From Io17-Chloro-G2 sp965226915 (GTDB taxonomy: Bacteria > Chloroflexota > Dehalococcoidia > Lucifugimonadales > UBA3495): a stretch of 64,000 bases of DNA. The translations under genes and the position numbers were made by a program. The number at the start of each line of letters is the position of its first letter. Positions within the stretch are counted from its first letter, which is position 1. The stretch is taken from assembly GCA_965226915.1 (NCBI GenBank), contig CBDDEJ010000010.1, forward strand, positions 1 through 64,000, in the 5' to 3' direction. Shown here in pieces: positions 27,638 to 36,864 of the stretch. Under the pieces are notes generated by a model that was not told the DNA's origin, searched no databases, and was given only the letters and a program-made list of their open reading frames with translations.

Positions 27638-28445
27638 AACCATAGTCATCACCTCAGGCAAAGGCGGCGTGGGTAAAACCACCGCCACCGCAAACATCGG
27701 CACAGGGTTGGCGATACGCGGCCAAAAAGTAGTGGTCATCGACACAGACATCGGGCTGCGAAATCTGGATGTCATCATGGGCCTGGAAAACAGAATCGTG
27801 TACGACTTGGTCAATGTCATCGAAGGCGCCTGCAAACTGCAACAAGCTATGATCCGGGACAAAAACGGGCACGAGCTGTATTTGATCCCGGCCGCGCAGA
27901 CCAGGGACAAGTCCTGTGTGGAGCCCGAGCAGCTCAGGGAGCTGTGCGCCAAGCTGGAAGAAGATTTCGACTACGTGCTTATGGACTGCCCAGCCGGCAT
28001 TGAGCAGGGATTCAGAAATGCGGTGGCCGCCGCCCAAGAGGCGATATTGGTGACCACGCCCGAGGTTTCGTCCATCAGAGACGCCGACCGGGTCATCGGC
28101 CTGCTGGAGGCTTCCGAGTTGCACCGGCCCAAATTGATCATAAACCGGATCAATCCGGGGATGGTGCGCCAGGGCAACATGATGGACCGGCGGGACATTG
28201 TGGACCTTCTCGCGGTGGATGTGCTGGGTTTGGTGCCGGTGGACGATAGGACCATCACCGCCGCCAACCGGGGGGTGCCGGTGGTGCACGACAAAAAATC
28301 ACCCGCAGGGTCGGCTTTCCTGCGCATAGCCGCCAGGGTGGATGGGGACGAAGTGCCCCTGATGGAAGTTGAATCTAAATCAAGTCTCGTGTCCCGGTTC
28401 AAGGGGCTGGTAGGCATCAACGGGAGCGCTTATTCCCATGCTTGA
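27627..28445 (+). CDS. minD: Septum-site ATPase MinD
   Basis: The 272 residues start MKGRTIVITSGKGGVGKTT, the deviant Walker A motif with both Lys12 and Lys17. VVIDTDIGLRNLD and VLMDCPAGIEQGF give the switch regions. The C-terminus carries an amphipathic membrane-targeting helix (SLVSRFKGLVG) followed by a short tail. ATP-bound MinD dimerises on the membrane and recruits MinC and MinE. It overlaps minC at its start and minE at its end, so the three are translationally coupled. Confidence 0.97.
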   Translation: MKGRTIVITSGKGGVGKTTATANIGTGLAIRGQKVVVIDTDIGLRNLDVIMGLENRIVYDLVNVIEGACKLQQAMIRDKNGHELYLIPAAQTRDKSCVEPEQLRELCAKLEEDFDYVLMDCPAGIEQGFRNAVAAAQEAILVTTPEVSSIRDADRVIGLLEASELHRPKLIINRINPGMVRQGNMMDRRDIVDLLAVDVLGLVPVDDRTITAANRGVPVVHDKKSPAGSAFLRIAARVDGDEVPLMEVESKSSLVSRFKGLVGINGSAYSHA

Positions 28446-28725
28446 TTTTCTACGCTGGTTGATCAGTCAACGGGACTCCAACAAGGACCGGGAACGGACC
28501 AAAGACACCGCCCACAACCGTCTCCGTCTGGTTTTGATCCAGGACCGCTTGGACCTTTCGCCAGAGTTGATGAAAGACATGAAACGTGAGATTTGGGAAG
28601 TGGTCTCCCGCTATATGGTGGTGGATGACGAGTTCATCGAGTTTGAGATCCGCCGGCTGGATGAGTTAATGGTGCTGGTGTCCAACATCCAGGTGAAAGA
28701 ACTCAACCAACTGGCGCCGGCATAG
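28438..28725 (+). CDS. minE: Cell division topological specificity factor MinE
   Basis: A 95-residue protein overlapping the minD stop by 8 bases. The N-terminal amphipathic segment MLDFLRWLISQ is followed by AHNRLRLVLIQDRLDLSPELM, the classic MinE core that binds MinD and stimulates its ATPase. A topological-specificity domain ends in VLVSNIQVKEL. It completes the minCDE operon and implies pole-to-pole oscillation or a related gradient. Confidence 0.95.
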   Translation: MLDFLRWLISQRDSNKDRERTKDTAHNRLRLVLIQDRLDLSPELMKDMKREIWEVVSRYMVVDDEFIEFEIRRLDELMVLVSNIQVKELNQLAPA

Positions 28726-28755
28726 CTCCGGAACTTAGAAACCTGACACGCAACT

Positions 28756-29970
28756 ATGCCTGATGCCGAAATAATCATCATTGGCGGAGGCATCGCCGGA
28801 GCTTCCACCGCCTACTACTTGGCCCAGCTAGGCCACCGCGTAACCCTTCTGGAACGGGGCGAAATCGCTGGAGAGGCCTCGGGTGTAAACGCCGGAGGCC
28901 TGGGCGGCATCGGCTGGGGCGCCGTTCCCGACCTTCAAGCCTACCTGACCATGGGCAGCCTGGAGGAGTTCAAGGCCCTCCAACTGGATCACGGTTACGA
29001 CCTGGAATTCCGCCAATCCGGCACATTGCAGGCGATTCATACCCCCCAACAGTACGAGTATGCCCGGGACCGGATGCTTCGGCTGACGTCTCAGGGTTAT
29101 TCCATGGAGTTGCTCTCTCCCCGAGAGGCCATGGCCCTGGAACCCGGCGCTAACCCGGATTTGCCCGGATACCTATACCTCCCTCTCAGAGGCCAGGCGG
29201 ACCCGTCGAAAACGACCCAGGCATTCGCTTCAGCTGCGGCCAAAAGCGGCGCAAATATACTCACTGGGCAGAACGTCGCCTCCATAGCCCAAACGCCCGA
29301 CGGCAGTTGGCAAATTCGTGCTTCACGGAGCGGAGACAATGGAGAAGAATTCCGGGCGGGCGCACTGGTGCTGGCGGCGGGGGCGTGGTGCGGTCCGGTT
29401 GGGGCCATGATGGGCATCCGAATCCCCATCGCACCGGTGCGGGGGCAGATGTGGGCCACGGAGGTCATGCCACCCCGCGTGTTCCACACTATCGGGTCCG
29501 TGGAATCGTCATACGATTGGAGCTTTGAGGGCCACGAAGACCCGGACACGACTCCCGAGATAACCCACCGGGGCGAGACCAGGATTACCAGGCATCTGTA
29601 TGGAAGGCAGACCAAAAGCGGCGAGATTATCTTCGGCGGCGACCGGCAACTGGCGAACTACGATGTGAGCCAGGACGCTACCGGCATCGAAGTCAACCGG
29701 GGCCATGCCATGGAAGTCTTGCCATTTTTGCGGGAACTGCCCATCCAACGCACCTGGGCCGGAACCATGCCCTTCTCCCTGGATGGCAAACCCATCATCG
29801 GCAAGATCCCCCAGCGGGACAACCTCTTCATCGTGGGCGGCTTGGCGTCGTCGGGATTTGGCCGCGGGCCCATGGCAGGCAAGTTATTGTCAGAATACAT
29901 CCATTCCGGCCACCGTCCCGCGGTCTTGAACGAGGCCGACCCCGCCAGGTGTGTTTTCGAGAGCCGTTAA
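28756..29970 (+). CDS. FAD-dependent amine/amino-acid oxidase (DadA/SoxB-like)
   Basis: The 404 residues start with the dinucleotide motif IIGGGIAGASTAY (8-20) and ERGEIAGEASGVNAGG, typical of glycine oxidase, sarcosine oxidase beta subunit and D-amino-acid dehydrogenases. RGQMWATEV and the C-terminal NLFIVGGLASSGFGRGPMAGKLL close the FAD domain. Reaction: oxidative deamination or demethylation of a secondary or primary amine. It starts 30 bp after minE on the same strand, so some read-through is likely, but the function is unrelated. Confidence 0.88.
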   Translation: MPDAEIIIIGGGIAGASTAYYLAQLGHRVTLLERGEIAGEASGVNAGGLGGIGWGAVPDLQAYLTMGSLEEFKALQLDHGYDLEFRQSGTLQAIHTPQQYEYARDRMLRLTSQGYSMELLSPREAMALEPGANPDLPGYLYLPLRGQADPSKTTQAFASAAAKSGANILTGQNVASIAQTPDGSWQIRASRSGDNGEEFRAGALVLAAGAWCGPVGAMMGIRIPIAPVRGQMWATEVMPPRVFHTIGSVESSYDWSFEGHEDPDTTPEITHRGETRITRHLYGRQTKSGEIIFGGDRQLANYDVSQDATGIEVNRGHAMEVLPFLRELPIQRTWAGTMPFSLDGKPIIGKIPQRDNLFIVGGLASSGFGRGPMAGKLLSEYIHSGHRPAVLNEADPARCVFESR

Positions 29971-30103
29971 AAACCACCACCGTTGCCCCTTCTTCACCCC
30001 TAACCTATAATCCCTCACAATTCCCTTTGCTATCGAAGGCCAAACGCATAGTTTCGGCAGGGCCTTAGCGTGGTACATTCAAGACGAGATTTAGGAGCTA
30101 GCT

Positions 30104-30943
30104 ATGCCCGCCGAAAAAATAACCATCGGCAACGTTGAGATACTCTCCCTTTCTGACGGCGTACTGACATTCGACCTCTGCAACTTCTTTCCGGATATCC
30201 CCCAAGAGAGTTGGCATGGCTATGAGCACCATCTCTCTTCGGACCACGGCATGAGTTTCAACCTAGCTTGTTTTTTGGTCCGGTCCGGAGGACACACCAT
30301 CGCCGTGGACACAGGCATGGGGCCGCGTCCGGCCGGCGCTCCCGAGACCCCCTGGGGAGATCTGCTCAACGATTTCCAGGCCAACGGGGTCAAGCCCGAG
30401 GACGTGGACATGGTAGTGATGACCCACCTGCACCGGGACCACGTCGGTTGGAACCTGCAACAAGAATCGGGGAAGTTTACGCCCACATTCCCCAACGCCA
30501 AGTATTACTTCAGCGCCGCCGACTGGGAGGCCACGCACGATCCAAAACTTCAAGCCGACCGGTTTCCCAACGCTCCATCCACCGTTTGGCCTCTAGAGGA
30601 ACTGGGCGTGATGGAGCTTATTGAGGGCGAATACACCCTCACGGACGAACTAACCACTCTGCCGACCCCCGGTCATACACCCGGCCACATCTGCATCATG
30701 ATCTCGTCCCAAGGCGAACGGGGCTTGATCCTGGGCGATGTCCTGCACAACACCGTTCAGGTGCACGAGACTGAATGGGTTTCCCGGGCGGACATTGATC
30801 CTGAGACGACTCGTTCCACCCGGCGGTCCCTGATGGAACAGCTGGAACGCGATGGGTCCACCGTCGCGGCGGTCCACATGCCGGCGCCAGGCTTCGGCAA
30901 GATCGCCCGGCTGGAAGGCCGGCGCTATTGGCAGGCTCTGTAG
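30104..30943 (+). CDS. MBL-fold metallo-hydrolase (AHL lactonase-like)
   Basis: This 279-residue metallo-beta-lactamase-fold enzyme has THLHRDHVGWN (His108, His110, Asp112, His113), GHTPGH (190-195) and GDVLH (211-215). Together these give the dinuclear zinc site. The N-terminal layout, with FNLACFLVRSGGHTIAVDTG, is that of the AHL-lactonase/methyl-parathion-hydrolase group. It probably opens a lactone or cleaves an ester, but the substrate is unknown. AGGAG precedes the ATG. It stands 133 bp after the FAD oxidase and could belong to the same unit. Confidence 0.87.
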   Translation: MPAEKITIGNVEILSLSDGVLTFDLCNFFPDIPQESWHGYEHHLSSDHGMSFNLACFLVRSGGHTIAVDTGMGPRPAGAPETPWGDLLNDFQANGVKPEDVDMVVMTHLHRDHVGWNLQQESGKFTPTFPNAKYYFSAADWEATHDPKLQADRFPNAPSTVWPLEELGVMELIEGEYTLTDELTTLPTPGHTPGHICIMISSQGERGLILGDVLHNTVQVHETEWVSRADIDPETTRSTRRSLMEQLERDGSTVAAVHMPAPGFGKIARLEGRRYWQAL

Positions 30944-31279
30944 ACGCCGGGCCGGGCATGTTAACGGCCCACTGGGCGGCTGATGTTAACGCGCGGATAT
31001 GCTCGCTCTGTTCCTCTTAAACCCGTCAATAGACAGCATGGTGGATCGACAAGCTCACCACGAACGGCGTAAGCCAGCCTCCCTGGGGAATTCCGGCCTG
31101 CCTGGGGAGTTATGGAAGCCACGAAATATCCCCTGCCTGCCGTTGACAGCCGAGCGTGCCCAAACTACACTCGCCTTCAAATCGATATGCTCGTCATTCC
31201 GTGACCGAGCCCCCTTCCATTTTTCGGTAGACGATTCACTCTCATAGATTCGGCCAAAAGAATCGGGGAGCCGCCGCCT
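30944..31279. other. Intergenic region before the coxMSL-like genes
   Basis: No convincing gene is present in about 335 bp. A segment around 31042-31068 (GATCGACAAGCTCACCACGA) resembles a dispersed intergenic repeat type seen in many GC-rich bacteria. The promoter for the molybdenum hydroxylase operon may be here but is not recognisable. Confidence 0.4.
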
Positions 31280-32203
31280 ATGGCACGCTTTGAATACCTG
31301 GAAGCCCGAACGCTGAGACAAGCGATCTCGCTGCTGCAGCGCCACGGCGATGAGGCCCAAATCGTCGCCGGAAGCACCGATTTTCTGGTGCGCTGGCGCC
31401 AGGGAGTTTGGCAACCCAAATACGTGGTAAACATAGGCCGCATCGCCAGCCTCAGCCGCATCAGCTTCAGCCGCGGTTCGGGGTTGCGTTTGGGCGCCCT
31501 GGCCAAGGTGCGAGACCTGGAAACCCATCCTCAGATACGCCGTAATTATCCCGCGCTAAGCGCCGCAGCGTCTTCTTTTGCCGGCGTCCAGGTTAGGAAT
31601 CTGGCCACGGTAGGCGGCAATGTCTGCAACGCTTCCCCTGCCGGCGACACGTTGCCGGCGCTGCTGGCCTTCGACGCCCAGTGCAAGATCGTCGGTCCCG
31701 AAGGCGAGCGATGGGTTCCTTTGAATGATTTTTTTACCGGACCCGGCCGGACCGCGCTTCAAACTGGAGAGATCCTTACCGAGCTGAGACTTCCCCCGCC
31801 GCAGCCCAACACCGGATCGCTTTACATAAAACATAGTCCCAGGGGCGCGATGGACATCGCAACCCTGGGTGTGGCGTCGGTCGTGTCTTTGGAAGGCAGT
31901 GGCCTGGTTTGCCGCAACGTGAGGATCGGCTTGGGGGCCGTGGCGCCTACGCCCATCAGGGCGTCCTCGGCGGAAGTTCTCCTGTGGGGCCGGGAAATAA
32001 CACCGGAGTTGATCGCGTCCGCCGCCGAAGCAGCCAAGGCCGGGGCCAAGCCCATCGACGACGTTCGCGGCACGGCGGACCACAGACAGGCAATGGTGGA
32101 AGTCCTCACCCAGCGCACTCTGGAAAAAGCCTGGGAGATGGCCAAAGGCAATCGGATGCCCTTTGAGATGCAGCGAGACCTGGCGGTGCAATCCGCCTTT
32201 TGA
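31280..32203 (+). CDS. Molybdenum hydroxylase FAD subunit (CoxM/XDH M)
   Basis: This 307-residue FAD-binding subunit of the xanthine dehydrogenase/CO dehydrogenase family has AGSTDFLVRWRQG near residue 34. It also has ATVGGNVCNASPAGDTLPALLA, where the second glycine-rich FAD motif lies. A C-terminal CO-dehydrogenase flavoprotein domain follows. It passes electrons from the Fe-S subunit to an external acceptor. The order M-S-L with the next two genes is that of the Cox-type enzymes. Confidence 0.93.
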   Translation: MARFEYLEARTLRQAISLLQRHGDEAQIVAGSTDFLVRWRQGVWQPKYVVNIGRIASLSRISFSRGSGLRLGALAKVRDLETHPQIRRNYPALSAAASSFAGVQVRNLATVGGNVCNASPAGDTLPALLAFDAQCKIVGPEGERWVPLNDFFTGPGRTALQTGEILTELRLPPPQPNTGSLYIKHSPRGAMDIATLGVASVVSLEGSGLVCRNVRIGLGAVAPTPIRASSAEVLLWGREITPELIASAAEAAKAGAKPIDDVRGTADHRQAMVEVLTQRTLEKAWEMAKGNRMPFEMQRDLAVQSAF

Positions 32204-32279
32204 CCAACGCTTGACGACCCGGTTTCCGTCGCCGCTTTTGGCGCCAATCTTTCGGCCCAGTCGACTCACGAGGTATTCG

Positions 32280-32759
32280 ATGAAAAAACCCCTGATCCTG
32301 ACCGTTAATGGCGAGTCTAGGGAGTTCCTCGTTGAGCCCTATTACTCCTTGCTGGACGCCCTGCGGGACGAACTGCGTCTGACGGGAACAAAGAAAGGCT
32401 GCGACGAAGGAGATTGCGGGGCCTGCACCGTCCTCCTGGACGGCAAACCGGTTACCTCGTGCCTGGTGCTGGCCCACAGCGCCCACGATGCTCAGGTGAC
32501 CACGATTGAAGGCCTAGCGACAGTGGACGGATTGCATCCCGTGCAGCAGGCCTTCGTCGCCTATGGTGGTTTGCAGTGCGGTTTCTGCACGCCTGGCCTG
32601 GTCATGTCGGCAGTTGGCCTGCTTCAAGAAAATCCCGATCCCACCGAGGACGAGGTCAAATACGCCATCGGCGGCAATCTTTGCCGCTGCACCGGCTACT
32701 CGAAAGTCATTGAGTCGATAATGGCCGCCGCTCAGGAAATGAGGAACGGCAACGGCTAG
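32280..32759 (+). CDS. Molybdenum hydroxylase [2Fe-2S] subunit (CoxS/XDH S)
   Basis: The start MKKPLILTVNG at 32280 follows a GAGG. The 159 residues bind two [2Fe-2S] clusters. The N-terminal plant-type ferredoxin site is Cys41, Cys46, Cys49 and Cys61 (GCDEGDCGACT); the C-terminal site is Cys100, Cys103, Cys135 and Cys137 (CGFCTPG and CRCTGY). Length and motifs are normal. It links the molybdenum subunit with the FAD subunit. Confidence 0.95.
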   Translation: MKKPLILTVNGESREFLVEPYYSLLDALRDELRLTGTKKGCDEGDCGACTVLLDGKPVTSCLVLAHSAHDAQVTTIEGLATVDGLHPVQQAFVAYGGLQCGFCTPGLVMSAVGLLQENPDPTEDEVKYAIGGNLCRCTGYSKVIESIMAAAQEMRNGNG

Positions 32760-32795
32760 TCGGCGCCTTATGAATTGTTGCAAGTTTTCGACTCC

Positions 32796-32836
32796 ACCCC
32801 CATCCTAACCTTCCCCCGTAAAAGGGGAAGGGATTT
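32796..32836. repeat. CCTTCCCCC-type intergenic repeat, copy 1
   Basis: ACCCCCATCCTAACCTTCCC is followed by a purine-rich inverted partner AAAAGGGGAAGGGA. Related copies lie at 35213, 56918 and 59706, always between genes. Confidence 0.7.
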
Positions 32837-32872
32837 TTTCTTCTCCCCTTAACGGAGCCAGGAGTAAACGAA

Positions 32873-35152
32873 ATGACGGAAAATATAGCGCTGGGGAAAA
32901 GCCTGCCCAGGGTTGACGCCTTGGAAAAGATCACCGGCAAGGCCACATACGCCAGCGATGTTTACCTCCAGGGCATGCTCATGTGCAAGCTTTTGACCAG
33001 CACGGAGAGCCATGCCCGCATCGTGAAACTGGACGTTTCCCAGGCCGAGGCGCTGCCCGGCGTCCGCGCCGTCATCACCGGAAAAGACTATCCAGACATC
33101 CGATTCGGCTCCGGAGCTCTCAAAGACCGCCGCATCATGGCCACCGACGAGGTGTTTTACATCGGAGAACCGGTGGCGGCGGTGGCGGCCGACGATGAGA
33201 TCACCGCCAGGGAAGCGGTGGAACTGATCCAGGTGGAGTATGAAACGTTGCCGGTGGTCATCGACCCGTTGCAGGCCATCCGCGACGATGCCGTGCCAGT
33301 GCATCAGGACCTGGAAAGCTTTGAAGGATATGGGTTCGCCGGCGGGGGCAACAACTGCACCCTTTTGGACGCCGACCGTGGAGACGTGGATCAGGCCTTC
33401 AAGGACGCGGACCGCACATTTGAAGAGACGTATCAGTCCCAGGCCATCAACCAGGGATTTTTGGAACCCATGGCCTGTGTGGCCGATGTGGAACCCAACG
33501 GTAGGTTGACCGTGTGGGCTTCCACCCAAGGGCCGTATCAGGTCCGGGCCCAATTGGCCTCGGTTTTGGACATTCCAGTATCCCGCATCAAGATCATCGC
33601 CATGGAACTGGGCGGCGGTTTCGGGGCGAAGCTCCGTTTGGCGCTGGAGGCCTTCCCCGCCATGCTGGCCATGAAGAGCGGAAGGCCGGTGAAGCTGATC
33701 AACACCCGGGAAGAGGCGTTTACCCTCAACGGGCCCCGGCTGGAAACCAACATCCGCCTGAAGACCGGCGTTATGAATGACGGCCGCATCGTCGCCAGGG
33801 AGGCTTACAGCATCTTCGACGTAGGCGCCTACTTGGGCGCCGGGCCCAACTCAGGGGTGGGACACGCCCTCGGCCCCTACAAGATCCCCAACTTCAAGCT
33901 GCGCTCCTACGGGGTCTACACCAATAAGATCTACGTAGGGTCGTACCGGGCCTCGGGCGTCGCCGATATGGCCTTTGCGGTGGAATCCCACATGGACAGC
34001 GTTGCCCACCAGTTAGAAATAGACCCCTTTGAGTTCCGGATGATCAATGCCGTGGAAGAAGGCGACATCGCTGTAAGCGGCGCCAAGTTGCCCCGCAACG
34101 GCCTCCGGGAGACCATGATGGCGGTCAAGGACCGTCTCGGCCTGCCCAAGAAACTAGGCGAGGCCCGGGGCGTGGGCATCTCCCTGGGGGAGTGGCGCAG
34201 CGGCAGCGGCCCGTCCACCGCGTGCATCAGCATCCACGAGGACGGAACCATCAGCATGCTCACCGGCTCGGTGGATATTTCCGGCAGCGATACCTCCATG
34301 GCCCAGATCGCCGCCGAGACCCTGGGTGTCTCCCTGCACCAGGTGTTGGTGCCCAAACGCGACACGGACATGGCGCCTTTCACCGGGCCCAGCGGCGGCA
34401 GCCGAATCGTCTACAGCCAGGGCAAGGCCGTGCAGATGGCCGCCGAGGATGCGCGGGACAAGCTGATGGCTCTGGCTGCCAACCGGCTGGGCGTGCCTCC
34501 CGATGCGCTGGTCTGCGAAAACGGAACGGTCTACGTTCAAGACAACACGCCCCAAAAGCTCACCCTAGCCCAGTTGGCAGCCATGAGCTTGACCTCGCCC
34601 TCAGGTCCCATTGTTGGCACGGCGAGCCTGTCCAGCATGCCTTACGCTCCCGTGTACAACACCCAGGCCGCCGAGGTTTTGGTAGACAGGGAGACCGGCC
34701 GAGTAAAAGTAACACGTTTCGTTCAGGCCCAGGACGTAGGAGTGGCCATCAACCCCATGTCGGTCATCGGGCAGTTGGAAGGGGGCGCGGTCCAGGGCAT
34801 CGGCCGGGCTTTGAGCGAAGAGATGCAGATGGACCCGGAAACCGGACGGGTGCTGAACCCGTCGCTGGCCACCTACCTGATGCCCCTGGCGGTGGACATG
34901 CCCGAGATCGAGACCATTCTGATCAACGTGCCCAGCGAAGACGGCCCGTTCGGCGCCAGGGCAGTGGCCGAGCCGCCGGGATTTGGCCCGCCGGCGGCCA
35001 TAGCCAACGCGATATATGACGCCATCGGCGTTCGCATCAAAGAGTTGCCGTTCACCGCCGAGCGGGTACTGGCGGCAATAAAAGGCCAGAAACCGAAAGC
35101 GGGCTTCATCGACATCGAGGCTATACTTCGCGGGGAAACCCCGCAGGAGTAA
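32873..35152 (+). CDS. Molybdenum hydroxylase large subunit (CoxL/XDH L)
   Basis: The 759 residues cover the whole molybdopterin-binding subunit. It opens with a fused a/b hammerhead domain (LPRVDALEKITGKATYASDV), then ELGGGFGAKLR and YRASGVADMAFAVESHMD. TGPSGGSRIVYSQGKA and the C-terminal GARAVAEPPGFGPPAAIANA complete the Mo site, whose catalytic Glu is expected in GARAVAEPP. The CO-specific AYRCSFR loop of form I CO dehydrogenase is absent (SYRASGV here). A hydroxylase for an N-heterocycle, aldehyde or similar compound is therefore more likely than CO oxidation. Confidence 0.92.
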   Translation: MTENIALGKSLPRVDALEKITGKATYASDVYLQGMLMCKLLTSTESHARIVKLDVSQAEALPGVRAVITGKDYPDIRFGSGALKDRRIMATDEVFYIGEPVAAVAADDEITAREAVELIQVEYETLPVVIDPLQAIRDDAVPVHQDLESFEGYGFAGGGNNCTLLDADRGDVDQAFKDADRTFEETYQSQAINQGFLEPMACVADVEPNGRLTVWASTQGPYQVRAQLASVLDIPVSRIKIIAMELGGGFGAKLRLALEAFPAMLAMKSGRPVKLINTREEAFTLNGPRLETNIRLKTGVMNDGRIVAREAYSIFDVGAYLGAGPNSGVGHALGPYKIPNFKLRSYGVYTNKIYVGSYRASGVADMAFAVESHMDSVAHQLEIDPFEFRMINAVEEGDIAVSGAKLPRNGLRETMMAVKDRLGLPKKLGEARGVGISLGEWRSGSGPSTACISIHEDGTISMLTGSVDISGSDTSMAQIAAETLGVSLHQVLVPKRDTDMAPFTGPSGGSRIVYSQGKAVQMAAEDARDKLMALAANRLGVPPDALVCENGTVYVQDNTPQKLTLAQLAAMSLTSPSGPIVGTASLSSMPYAPVYNTQAAEVLVDRETGRVKVTRFVQAQDVGVAINPMSVIGQLEGGAVQGIGRALSEEMQMDPETGRVLNPSLATYLMPLAVDMPEIETILINVPSEDGPFGARAVAEPPGFGPPAAIANAIYDAIGVRIKELPFTAERVLAAIKGQKPKAGFIDIEAILRGETPQE

Positions 35153-35212
35153 ATGACTTCGACTTGCATCCAACCGGTTTGGATGCAGTAGAGAAGGGGT
35201 ACGGCCTCACGT

Positions 35213-35281
35213 TATTTCCCCCCTGAAGGGGGAGAAAACATGTCCCTTCCCCCCTTGCGGCGGAAGGTTAGGATGGGGGAA
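35213..35281. repeat. CCTTCCCCC-type intergenic repeat, copy 2
   Basis: This copy is the reverse orientation of the one at 32796: GGAAGGTTAGGATGGGG at about 35263-35279, preceded by TCCCTTCCCCCCTTG. A further TTCCCCCCTGAAGGGGGAGAA hairpin-like element (in pieces, 35216-35236) sits beside it. Confidence 0.7.
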
Positions 35282-35377
35282 ACGCGTAAACGGCCACGGC
35301 CGAATTGACGAGGCACTAGCCGGCCACAGGGGAGGAAATGCCCCAGTCCGCGACCCTTCCAGGATGGAGGAGGAACG

Positions 35378-36832
35378 ATGCCAGCACGCACTGGACAGGA
35401 ATACATAACCGGTCTGAAAGAGCGCCCGCGCGAGGTGTGGATTGACGGTGAGCGGGTAAATGATGTGACCACCCATCCCGCCTTGCGGAACGGGGTCAAG
35501 TCGGTGGCGGCGCTGTATGACATGCAGCACGACCCGGAACTGCGGGAAGAGATGACCTACGCCTCTCCCAGTTCCGGCGACCCCGTGGGGCTTTCCTTCC
35601 TGATTCCCAAAAGTGTCGAAGACTTGGAACGCCGCCGCATTATGATGGCCCGCTGGGCCTGGGCCAGTTGCGGCATGATGGGCCGCTCTCCGGACTTCCT
35701 CAACGTGATCTTCACCGCCTGGGCCGGAGCATCGGAATACTTCGCCCAGGACCGCCCCGAATTCAAGAAAAACGTGACCGGCTACTACGAATACCTCCGC
35801 GAGAACGATTTGACGCTCACCCACGCCCTGTTGAATCTGCAACGGCGAAGGGCTTCCGCCTCGATCGACACCCTGAGCGGCGACGTGGCGCTAACTACGG
35901 TAAAAGAGACCGACGCGGGCGTCGTAGTGCACGGCAGCCGGTTGTTGGCGACCCTGGGGCCAATCTCCGATGAGATCGCCATCTACCATGCCGGCAACCA
36001 TCGGGTGGATGCGGATGGCAAGCGCCAATCATTTTGCTTTTCCATTCCCTGCGACACTCCCGGCATTAAGTTCCTTTGCCGGGAGAGCTTCGACCAAGGC
36101 CGGTCCCACTTCAACCATCCCCTGGGTTCTCGATTCGAGGAGATGGACGCCACGATATTCTTTGACAACGTGCTGGTGCCCTGGGAGCGGGTCTTTCTTT
36201 TGGGCAGCGTGGAACTGTGCAATAACATCGGTTCGGGGACCCAGTCCGCAGCCCACAGCGGGCACCAAGTCTTGACGCGATGCTTGGTGAAGGCTGAGTT
36301 CATCCTGGGTCTGGCGGATCTAATCGTCGAGACCCTGGGGTCGGGTTCCAATCCCCATGTGCAAGAAAACGTGGCTGAGTTGATCACGTCGCGAGACATG
36401 CTGAAGGCCTGTCTCCGGGCTTCCGAGGCGGACGCCAAGCCCAATCAATTCGGTGTCATGTCTCCGGCTATAGCCCCGCTCCAGGCAGGCAGGACCCTGT
36501 TCGGCCGGTCGGTTTACCCTCGGATGGTGGAAATTATCCAGCTTCTGGGCACCAGCAGCCTCATGGCCCTGCCCACCGAGGCTGATTTTGACACGCCCAT
36601 GGCCGCGGACCTGAACCACTACTTGGCCACCGACACCACCGGCGCCCGCGACAGGGCCAAGCTGTTTCACCTGGCATGGGACGTATCATGCAGCTCTTTC
36701 AGCGGCCGCCAGGTGCTATATGAGCGTATGTTCGGCGGCAATCCAGTTCGCAATGCCATGACGTTGTTCAACAACTATGACAAAGAACCATTTAGGCGGC
36801 AGGTCCAAGCATTTTTGAGTTCCGAGGACTGA
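35378..36832 (+). CDS. 4-hydroxyphenylacetate 3-hydroxylase family (HpaB-like)
   Basis: The 484 residues begin with the family opening RTGQEYITGLKERPREVWIDGERV, here described in two parts: TGQEYITGLK and WIDGERV. YENLRENDLTLTH-like residues and HGSRLLATLGP in the flavin-binding middle domain fit HpaB. FDNVLVPWERVF and the C-terminal GRQVLYERMFGGNP are further signatures. Such FADH2-dependent monooxygenases hydroxylate phenols ortho to the OH. No HpaC reductase gene is in the window. AGGAGGAACG precedes the ATG. It follows the molybdenum hydroxylase genes and may act in the same catabolic route. Confidence 0.92.
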   Translation: MPARTGQEYITGLKERPREVWIDGERVNDVTTHPALRNGVKSVAALYDMQHDPELREEMTYASPSSGDPVGLSFLIPKSVEDLERRRIMMARWAWASCGMMGRSPDFLNVIFTAWAGASEYFAQDRPEFKKNVTGYYEYLRENDLTLTHALLNLQRRRASASIDTLSGDVALTTVKETDAGVVVHGSRLLATLGPISDEIAIYHAGNHRVDADGKRQSFCFSIPCDTPGIKFLCRESFDQGRSHFNHPLGSRFEEMDATIFFDNVLVPWERVFLLGSVELCNNIGSGTQSAAHSGHQVLTRCLVKAEFILGLADLIVETLGSGSNPHVQENVAELITSRDMLKACLRASEADAKPNQFGVMSPAIAPLQAGRTLFGRSVYPRMVEIIQLLGTSSLMALPTEADFDTPMAADLNHYLATDTTGARDRAKLFHLAWDVSCSSFSGRQVLYERMFGGNPVRNAMTLFNNYDKEPFRRQVQAFLSSED

Positions 36833-36864
36833 ATAATTTCGACCGCTACACACGAGGATTCTAA

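Noticed and set aside
31280..35152. CO dehydrogenase (true form I)
   Set aside because: The diagnostic AYRCSFR loop is absent from the large subunit (SYRASGV instead), so CO oxidation is not supported.
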